A stretch of 36,510 bases of DNA from 630D-37 sp037447295 (lineage in GTDB: Bacteria; Chloroflexota; Anaerolineae; Anaerolineales; Villigracilaceae): positions 1 to 36,510 of the forward strand of contig JBBIGZ010000024.1 of the NCBI GenBank assembly GCA_037447295.1. The letters are read 5' to 3'. Of the stretch, positions 22,677 to 28,402 are shown piece after piece. The stretch's first letter is position 1; each line of letters starts with the position of its first letter. The position numbers and the translations under genes are program-made. Under the pieces are notes generated by a model that worked only from the letters and a program-made list of their open reading frames with translations, was not told where the DNA came from and ran no database searches.

Positions 22677-23973
22677 TGCCATGCCATCTCGCTTGAGCAG
22701 TGCCGATCTGGCGCGGCTGAAAAAATATCTCATTGAAACCGTTTCGCGCTCACTGGAGGGCATTGAAATTGACCCGATTCAAAAGAAAGGAGTGGTTCGG
22801 GAACGGCTGAATGCCCTTTTAGAGCAAATGCGGGTGCCACTACCGGCTGATGTACGCAAAGAGCTGATCGAAGTGGTGCTCAACGATGTTGTGGGATATG
22901 GCCCTATTCAGCCATTGCTGGATGACGATGAGATCACCGAGATCATGGTCAATGGGCCAAAGAAGGTTTATGTCGAAAAGAAAGGTCAGATTCAGCGTAC
23001 CAACGTAGTCTTTGACGATGATGAGCACGTTCTCCGTATCATCGAACGCATTGTCTTGCCGCTTGGGCGGCGCATTGATGCCGAAAACCCCACCGTGGAT
23101 GCCCGCCTTCCGGATGGATCGCGTGTTAATGCCCTCATTCCACCGGTAGCCATTGATGGTCCGTGTATTACTATTCGCAAATTTCGCAAAGACAAACTAA
23201 AGATTGAACAATTAATTCAATTTGGTTCTTTGACCGAGCACATGGCCGAGTTCCTTCGAGCCTGTGTGCGCGCTCGTCTAAACATTGTGATTTCCGGCGG
23301 CACCGGCTCGGGCAAGACGACGCTTTTGAATGTGCTCTCCAGCTTCATCCCAGAAAGTGAACGCATTGTTACCATTGAAGATGCTGCCGAGCTCCAACTC
23401 CAACAAGATCATGTAGTACGCCTCGAATCTCGACCTGCTGATCTAAATGGGCGCGGAGCAGTCACGATCCGCGATCTGGTGCGGAATGCTTTGCGCATGC
23501 GCCCGGATCGCATTGTGGTGGGTGAATGCCGCGGTGGAGAAGCGCTGGATATGCTACAGGCAATGAATACCGGTCATGATGGTTCGATGACCACCATCCA
23601 TGCCAATTCCCCGCGCGATGCTTTGGCGCGTCTGGAAACACTTGTCCTAATGGCTGGTATGGATCTGCCTCTCAAAGTCGTGCGACAACAGATTTCCTCG
23701 GCCGTTGACCTGATCGTACAACAATCGCGCCTGCGGGATGGAACTCGTAAGATTACTTCCATTTCCGAAGTAGTGGGGATGGAAGGAGATGTGATCACCA
23801 TGAGCGAACTGTTTAAGTTTGAGCAAACCGGGATCACTCCGGATGGAAAAGTGATCGGCACACACAAGGCAACCGGTTTACGGCCGCTGTTTTACTCACG
23901 TTTGGAAGCCGCCGGTTATAAGCTAGATGCGAGTGTGTTTGGAGTTGGCAGCTCTTCGCCGAGTCGCCGATAG
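22669..23973 (+). CDS. cpaF: CpaF/TadA-like secretion ATPase
   Basis: A 434-residue type II/IV secretion ATPase of the CpaF family, which as a hexamer drives Tad pilus assembly or related export. The N-terminal domain has DVVGYGPIQPLLDDDEITEIMVNGP. The C-terminal ATPase domain has Walker A GGTGSGKT (210-217), the Asp box TIEDAAELQL, Walker B RIVVGE (281-286) with ECRGGEALDMLQAMNTGHDGS, and the His box TTIHAN (H311). All catalytic elements are present. ATG 22669 overlaps the small upstream gene by 8 bases, with GAGGAGG at 22650-22656. The expected partners TadB/TadC, prepilin peptidase, secretin and pilin are not adjacent: the next gene is a separate transcription regulator. Confidence 0.94.
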   Translation: MNNAMPSRLSSADLARLKKYLIETVSRSLEGIEIDPIQKKGVVRERLNALLEQMRVPLPADVRKELIEVVLNDVVGYGPIQPLLDDDEITEIMVNGPKKVYVEKKGQIQRTNVVFDDDEHVLRIIERIVLPLGRRIDAENPTVDARLPDGSRVNALIPPVAIDGPCITIRKFRKDKLKIEQLIQFGSLTEHMAEFLRACVRARLNIVISGGTGSGKTTLLNVLSSFIPESERIVTIEDAAELQLQQDHVVRLESRPADLNGRGAVTIRDLVRNALRMRPDRIVVGECRGGEALDMLQAMNTGHDGSMTTIHANSPRDALARLETLVLMAGMDLPLKVVRQQISSAVDLIVQQSRLRDGTRKITSISEVVGMEGDVITMSELFKFEQTGITPDGKVIGTHKATGLRPLFYSRLEAAGYKLDASVFGVGSSSPSRR

Positions 23974-23990
23974 CCCCACTGGGGTATAAT
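23974..23990 (+). promoter_or_regulatory. palindrome plus -10 box ahead of the tandem-HTH regulator
   Basis: CCCCA-C-TGGGG (23974-23984) is a perfect inverted repeat directly joined to TATAAT (23985-23990). Initiation about seven bases later would fall at ~23997, within 6-12 bases of the GTG 24003 or ATG 24009, giving a leaderless or nearly leaderless message. The palindrome touches the -10 box and could be an operator, for example for autoregulation. Confidence 0.5.
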
Positions 23991-24002
23991 TCTGGCAAGG
24001 AT

Positions 24003-24686
24003 GTGCTTATGGATTCTCGCATTCAAGTGATGCTGCGTGCCAAGGCGCTGGGTGTTTTGATTCGGGATGCGCGCTTGGCCAAACGCTTGACCGTCAAAGA
24101 ATGTGCTCAGGCGTTAGGTGTAAAGCCGGCTACCTTTCGCGCCTATGAGGAGGGACGCAAATCCCCTTCGCTGCCCGAGCTGGAGGTTCTGGCCTATTTT
24201 CTCAATCTTCCCCTGGAACATTTCTGGGAAAAAGAGACTCTTTCCGATGCTCCTGCGCAGGCGGAATCGCTGAAATTATCCCTGGTTTTGAACTTGCGTC
24301 ATCGGATGATCGGTGCTATGTTGCGCCAGGAGCGAACGAACGCCGGCCTTTCGTTAAAAACATTGGCCGAACGCACCGGTATAAGCATTGTTCGCTTAAA
24401 AGCCTATGAGCTTGGAGAACGTCCCATTCCGCTTCCAGAACTGGAACTTCTGTTGCAGGTGATAGATGCACCGATCGAACACTTCTTTGACGAGAGCGGT
24501 CCTGTTGGTCGTTGGATGGCCGAACAGCGAGAAATCCAGCGCTTTTTGGAGCTTCCCTTTGAACTGCGCGAGTTCATCAGTAAACCGGTTAATCGCCCTT
24601 ACCTGGATCTAGCCGTGCGCTTGAGCGAACTTTCCACCGAAAAATTGCGCGCCGTCGCCGAGGGTTTATTGGATATTACACTCTGA
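24003..24686 (+). CDS. transcription regulator with two XRE-type helix-turn-helix domains
   Basis: A 227-residue cytosolic regulator made of two HTH_3 domains. The first (~17-75) reads IRDARLAKRLTVKECAQALG and ends LPELEVLAYFLNLPLEHFW. The second (~103-160) reads LRQERTNAGLSLKTLAERTG and ends LPELELLLQVIDAPIEHFF. The similar ends suggest an internal duplication. A helical C-terminus (~170-227) without a known ligand domain follows. Starts possible are GTG 24003 and ATG 24009; no Shine-Dalgarno sequence is seen at either, in line with a leaderless transcript from the TATAAT at 23985. A TPR protein gene follows after 19 bases. With a double HTH in one chain, it may bind an asymmetric or extended site as a monomer; that is inference. 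Confidence 0.88.
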   Translation: MLMDSRIQVMLRAKALGVLIRDARLAKRLTVKECAQALGVKPATFRAYEEGRKSPSLPELEVLAYFLNLPLEHFWEKETLSDAPAQAESLKLSLVLNLRHRMIGAMLRQERTNAGLSLKTLAERTGISIVRLKAYELGERPIPLPELELLLQVIDAPIEHFFDESGPVGRWMAEQREIQRFLELPFELREFISKPVNRPYLDLAVRLSELSTEKLRAVAEGLLDITL

Positions 24687-24705
24687 GCAGTGCGAGGATA
24701 GGACG

Positions 24706-25209
24706 ATGGAATACATGCGAGCAGGAAAAGCGGCCTATGAGGAGAAGGATTACCCACGCGCAGCCCAGGCATTTGCGCAGGCGGCGCAGGCGTTTATCGC
24801 GGAGGGTCGCGCATTCGATGCGGCTGAAGCGCGCAATAATCAAAGCGTGGCACTTTTAATGGGTGGCGATGCGGAAGGTGCTTTGCGCGCCGTGGAAGGT
24901 ACTCCCCAAATTTTTGCCCAGCATAACGATCTGGAACGTGAAGGTATGGCTTGGGGCAATCAGGCCACGGCCCTTGAAGAATTGGGAAGGCTAGAAGAAG
25001 CCATCCAGGCCTACCGCAAAGCGGCCAATTGTTTTGATCGGATCGGCAAGGCCGAGCTACGCGTAGAAATGGAGAAGGCGATTGCTGCTATCCGTTTGAA
25101 ACAAGGGCATGTGATGGAAGCAGGAATGGAGATGCTTTCCACGCTGCAGCGCCCAAATCTTCCCTGGTGGCAACGCCTTTTACGCTGGATGTTACGTTTT
25201 CGCTTGTGA
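24706..25209 (+). CDS. TPR-repeat protein
   Basis: A 167-residue all-helical cytosolic protein with about three tetratricopeptide repeats: AGKAAYEEKDYPRAAQAFAQ, an NNQSVALLMGGDAEGALRAV unit, and GNQATALEELGRLEEAIQAY, which keep the W/L-G-Y-A-A-P pattern of TPR pairs. A tail with WWQRLLRWMLRFRL is strongly basic and aromatic and may touch a membrane. TPRs bind protein partners; there is no enzyme motif. It lies 19 bases after the tandem-HTH regulator and its stop overlaps the next gene's GTG. The ribosome-binding site is a modest AGGATAGGA. Confidence 0.85.
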   Translation: MEYMRAGKAAYEEKDYPRAAQAFAQAAQAFIAEGRAFDAAEARNNQSVALLMGGDAEGALRAVEGTPQIFAQHNDLEREGMAWGNQATALEELGRLEEAIQAYRKAANCFDRIGKAELRVEMEKAIAAIRLKQGHVMEAGMEMLSTLQRPNLPWWQRLLRWMLRFRL

Positions 25210-26075
25210 CAAAAACACCCTTTCTCTCCACCCCAGGTTGGCAAATACGGCAGGCAGAGACACGCGATCGCTCTCTCCTGGCAGATTGGCTCGCTCAGGA
25301 TCTGCATATCCATCGTCATTTGGATTGGCGACCCCCACTTGACTGGTTGGGACATCCTTCTTGGTGGGTGCTCGAAGAGCAGGCGCGTCCGGTGGCCGCA
25401 CTGGCCTGTCCAGATGATCCGCCTGAAATCGCTTGGCTGCGTTTGTTTGCCCACACACCCCATGTTCCTGCCGGCCGGGCCTGGAGAGAGCTTTGGGCGC
25501 AGGCGCGCCGGAGCTTAATTGCGCTTAAGCCGATGATCGCGGCGATTGCCATCGAATACTGGATGGAGCCTCTTCTGCAGGAAGCACGCTTTGAGCTGCG
25601 TCAATGGGTAGTTGTCCTGGAGCGACGGTTATCTACCTTTTCCTCGAGAAAGGATGCGGAGAATCTGCCGATCCGTTCTATGCGCGCAGAGGATCTCAAG
25701 GCAGTAGCCCAGGTGGATTGGGAAGCCTTTTCGCCACCTTGGCGGCATTCGCTGGATTCCTTGCGCCGGGCTTTTGCACAGGCACTCTTTGCTTCGGTGT
25801 TGGAACTCGATGGTAAGATTTTGGGCTATCAGATCACGACCGGCCATGCTTTCGGTGCGCATTTGGCGCGCTTGGCCGTTCACCCCCAGGTTCAGGGGAG
25901 GGGATGGGGGCGGAAGTTGCTCGAAGATCTTTTTGATTCCCTGCGCTCACGGCGCATTGAGCGGTTGACCGTCAATACCCAGCATGATAATCGTGTTTCG
26001 TTATCTCTCTATCGTCGCATGGGCTTTGAGCGCACAGGTGAAGAGTATCCGGTTTATGTTTACGATTGGAGGTAA
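25206..26075 (+). CDS. GNAT-family N-acetyltransferase (possibly two GNAT folds)
   Basis: A 289-residue cytosolic protein. The C-terminal half (~155-289) is a GNAT domain: IRSMRAEDLKAVAQVDWEAF at the start, the acetyl-CoA pyrophosphate loop VHPQVQGRGWGRKLLEDL (Q/RxxGxG/A), and the final VNTQHDNRVSLSLYRRMGF, typical of RimI-like enzymes. The N-terminal half begins WQIRQAETRDRSLLADWL, which looks like a second, degenerate GNAT start with no clear CoA loop. I chose GTG 25206, which overlaps the TPR gene's stop (GTGA); GTG 25167 in the same frame would overlap that gene by 43 bases. The substrate is unknown. It is followed by a V4R protein 3 bases downstream. Confidence 0.85.
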   Translation: MTKTPFLSTPGWQIRQAETRDRSLLADWLAQDLHIHRHLDWRPPLDWLGHPSWWVLEEQARPVAALACPDDPPEIAWLRLFAHTPHVPAGRAWRELWAQARRSLIALKPMIAAIAIEYWMEPLLQEARFELRQWVVVLERRLSTFSSRKDAENLPIRSMRAEDLKAVAQVDWEAFSPPWRHSLDSLRRAFAQALFASVLELDGKILGYQITTGHAFGAHLARLAVHPQVQGRGWGRKLLEDLFDSLRSRRIERLTVNTQHDNRVSLSLYRRMGFERTGEEYPVYVYDWR

Positions 26076-26078
26076 TAA

Positions 26079-26693
26079 ATGCATCGTCCAGACGCGATTA
26101 TGGTCAACGCGCTTGTGCGCCAAGCGCTAATCGCCGCGCAGGAGGTGATCGGCGAAAACGGGCTGAACACCGTACTCCGTACCAGTGGTTTGGAACGTTT
26201 CATCGGTAATTTTCCTCCCAACGATCTACAGCCGGCCATTCAGGCGGTCGAATATGCCCGTTTTAACCAGGCGATCGAAGAATTCTATGGGCGCGGCGGG
26301 CGCGGCATTTTACGACGGATTGGTAAAGCATCCTTCCAATACGCGTTGAGCGAACAATCTGCCCTCTTAGGATTGGCCGGAATGGCGCTCAAATTGTTGC
26401 CGGAACGGGGGCGTATCAAGTTCATTCTCACCAGCATGGCGAATGCCCTGAAGAAGACCAATCCACAGGTTGAGGCTTGGGTGGAAGAAGGGGAAGGAAT
26501 CGCCTATGTTGAGGCGACCTGTGCCATTTGCCATGGCCGCCATGCGGAGACCCCGATCTGTCACCTCTATGTCGGCTCGATCGGTGAAGCGGTGCAATGG
26601 GCCACCGGCCAAGAACATACGATTCACGAAACCCATTGCATGGCCTGTGGCGATGAATATTGCCGTTTTGAAGTCGAAACGCTCTCCGACTGA
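26079..26693 (+). CDS. V4R (4-vinyl reductase type) domain protein
   Basis: A 204-residue cytosolic protein of the V4R domain class, small-molecule-binding folds named after the bacteriochlorophyll 4-vinyl reductase and also found in sensors. The C-terminal part (~135-200) carries six cysteines, C148, C151, C161, C187, C190 and C195, in the words ATCAICHG, TPICHLY and HETHCMACGDEYCRFEV; the GDxxCxF ending is characteristic. These may bind metal. No chlorophyll synthesis genes are near, so a sensor or carrier role is more likely. GGAGG lies just before ATG 26079. It is the last gene of a close regulator-TPR-GNAT-V4R run. Confidence 0.82.
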   Translation: MHRPDAIMVNALVRQALIAAQEVIGENGLNTVLRTSGLERFIGNFPPNDLQPAIQAVEYARFNQAIEEFYGRGGRGILRRIGKASFQYALSEQSALLGLAGMALKLLPERGRIKFILTSMANALKKTNPQVEAWVEEGEGIAYVEATCAICHGRHAETPICHLYVGSIGEAVQWATGQEHTIHETHCMACGDEYCRFEVETLSD

Positions 26694-26721
26694 TGATCTC
26701 CTTCATTCCTCAGCCCATTCT

Positions 26722-26749
26722 GACGGTCTACCGTCAACGGTCCACGGTC
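26722..26749 (+). repeat. GGTC/CCGTC-rich intergenic repeat, copy 2
   Basis: GACGGTCTACCGTC, itself a near-perfect inverted repeat, followed by AACGGTCCACGGTC. It shares ACGGTCTACCGTC with copy 1 at 10331 and, like that copy, lies about 18 bases before a start codon with a strong ribosome-binding site. Confidence 0.6.
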
Positions 26750-26766
26750 ATCTCATAGGAGGTTCT

Positions 26767-27597
26767 ATGCGCTCATTTGAAACCGAATGGCAAGCCGATG
26801 ATGGAGTCTTCCTTTTTGGGCGCGGTTGGGAGCCGGAAGAGAAACCCAAGGCGCTCATCTGCCTGATCCATGGATTAGGGGAACACAGCGGGCGTTACGA
26901 GCACGTCGCCGCGGCCTTGACCGAGGCCGGCTACGCCATCCTGACCTTTGATCTGCGCGGGCATGGGCGCTCTGGCGGGCCGCGAGGTCACATGCCCTCA
27001 TTTGAGGCTTTCATGCGCGATATCGATCGCCTCTTCGATCAGGCGCAGATCCGTTATCCTGGGCTTCCTCGCTTTCTCTATGGTCATAGCTTAGGTGGCA
27101 TTCTCGTGCTCAATTATGCCTTGCGACGTAAGCCCGAGGTCCGCGGTGTGATCGCCACCGCCTCGGGGCTGCGCACCGCACTGGAGGAGCAGAAAGCCAA
27201 GGTGGCCGTGGTGCGCCTATTGGGCGGAATCTTCCCCTCTCTGGCTCTTCCCAGCGGCCTAGATCCCAATACGCTGAGTCACGATCGCCGCGTGGTCGAA
27301 GCCTATATCAACGATCCGTTGGTACATGATAAAATTACGCTCGGTTTTGGCAAGATCATGCTCGAGGTCATTCCCTGGACTTTCGCCCACGCGCATGAAT
27401 TCCCGGTGCCGCTTTTACTGATGCATGGCACGGAGGATGCTCTCGGTTATGCCCGTGGAAGCGAGGAATTTGCCCGCCTGGCCGGCGAAAAGGCTACCCT
27501 TAAACTTTGGCCTGGCCTCTATCATGAGTTGCACAATGAGCCGCAAAAGCAGGAAGTTTTCCAATACATGATTGAATGGATGGATGCACATCTTTAA
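26767..27597 (+). CDS. alpha/beta hydrolase, monoacylglycerol lipase-like
   Basis: A 276-residue serine hydrolase of the Hydrolase_4/monoglyceride lipase group. The oxyanion region is IHGLGEHSGRY (~34-44), the nucleophile is S108 in GHSLGG, the acid is probably D224 in HGTEDALG, and the base H253 in LYHELHNEP. The DLRGHGRSGGPRGH word is highly typical of monoglyceride lipases. It has no signal peptide, so it acts inside the cell, likely on monoacylglycerols or similar esters. ATG 26767 follows AGGAGG (26757-26762); the longer frame to 26470 is only a shadow of the V4R gene. It lies 15 bases before the thioredoxin-fold gene. Confidence 0.92.
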   Translation: MRSFETEWQADDGVFLFGRGWEPEEKPKALICLIHGLGEHSGRYEHVAAALTEAGYAILTFDLRGHGRSGGPRGHMPSFEAFMRDIDRLFDQAQIRYPGLPRFLYGHSLGGILVLNYALRRKPEVRGVIATASGLRTALEEQKAKVAVVRLLGGIFPSLALPSGLDPNTLSHDRRVVEAYINDPLVHDKITLGFGKIMLEVIPWTFAHAHEFPVPLLLMHGTEDALGYARGSEEFARLAGEKATLKLWPGLYHELHNEPQKQEVFQYMIEWMDAHL

Positions 27598-27612
27598 ACC
27601 CACGAGGAGATC

Positions 27613-28392
27613 ATGAGCAGAGAACAGAAAATGAGCAAGCGTCAAATGTTGCGCGAGAAGCGCCGCAAAGAACAGCAGCGCAATCGTTTGATTGCCATTG
27701 GTTTGATTACCCTAGGTGCATTGCTGGTCGTGTTTTTTGCCGTCTATCCGAATATACAGGCTACGCAATCGGTGGTAGTACCCACTCCCTACCCGCGTCC
27801 GATGGCCGATCGCAATGCCATGGGTGATCCAAATGCACCGATTACGATCGTCGAATATTCTGATTACCAATGTCCCTACTGCCGTCGCTTTTCCGAGCAA
27901 ACAGAACCCCAGTTGATGGAAACTTACATCAAGACCGGCAAGGTCTATTTCATCTATCGCTCAATGGGCAATTTCTTAAGCGATAATATTGCGCGGGCAC
28001 GTGGCACGATTAATAGCGAATCGCGCGATTCGGCCATGGCTGCCTACTGTGCCGCCGACCAGGGCAAGTTCTGGGAATATCACGATATACTTTTTGCCAA
28101 TCAAACCGGCGAGGGTGTTGGCGCCTTTTCTGAAGCCCGTTTGCGGGTCATGGCCCAAAAGATCGGCCTGGATATGAAGGCTTTCAACGAGTGTTTCAAC
28201 AGCGGAAAATACCGTCAACAGGTGGAGCAAGACTATCAAGATGGGATTGCTGCTGGCGTCAACGGCACACCCCATTTTGTGATTCCTATATGGTCCAACG
28301 GCGTCCAGAAGACTCAGGCAATCGAAGGCGCACAACCCTTCAGTGTTTTCCAACAAACGATCGAAAGCATTTTGCAAGAAATCGGGCAATAA
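27613..28392 (+). CDS. membrane-anchored DsbA-like thiol oxidoreductase
   Basis: A 259-residue protein with a highly basic cytosolic N-terminus (~1-25), one membrane helix (~26-45), a short linker with proline, and an extracytoplasmic thioredoxin fold of the Thioredoxin_4/DsbA type (~68-259). The active site is CPYC (C87, C90) in SDYQCPYCRRF; GTPHFVIP supplies the cis-proline. It would form or shuffle disulfides in exported proteins, such as the cysteine-bearing secreted proteins elsewhere in this window. ATG 27613 follows GAGGAG; ATG 27631 is an alternative that would shorten the basic tail. It lies 10 bases before the next gene. Confidence 0.92.
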   Translation: MSREQKMSKRQMLREKRRKEQQRNRLIAIGLITLGALLVVFFAVYPNIQATQSVVVPTPYPRPMADRNAMGDPNAPITIVEYSDYQCPYCRRFSEQTEPQLMETYIKTGKVYFIYRSMGNFLSDNIARARGTINSESRDSAMAAYCAADQGKFWEYHDILFANQTGEGVGAFSEARLRVMAQKIGLDMKAFNECFNSGKYRQQVEQDYQDGIAAGVNGTPHFVIPIWSNGVQKTQAIEGAQPFSVFQQTIESILQEIGQ

Positions 28393-28402
28393 CTCACTTT
28401 CC

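Noticed and set aside
21191..23973. Complete Tad pilus locus
   Set aside because: Only CpaE-like and CpaF-like genes are present; no TadB/TadC, pilin, secretin or prepilin peptidase in the window.
26079..26693. Bacteriochlorophyll 4-vinyl reductase (BchJ) proper
   Set aside because: Only the V4R domain is shared; no photosynthesis genes are nearby and V4R is common in non-photosynthetic sensors.
26470..26766. N-terminal extension of the lipase-like hydrolase
   Set aside because: It is the V4R gene read in another frame; ATG 26767 follows a strong AGGAGG.
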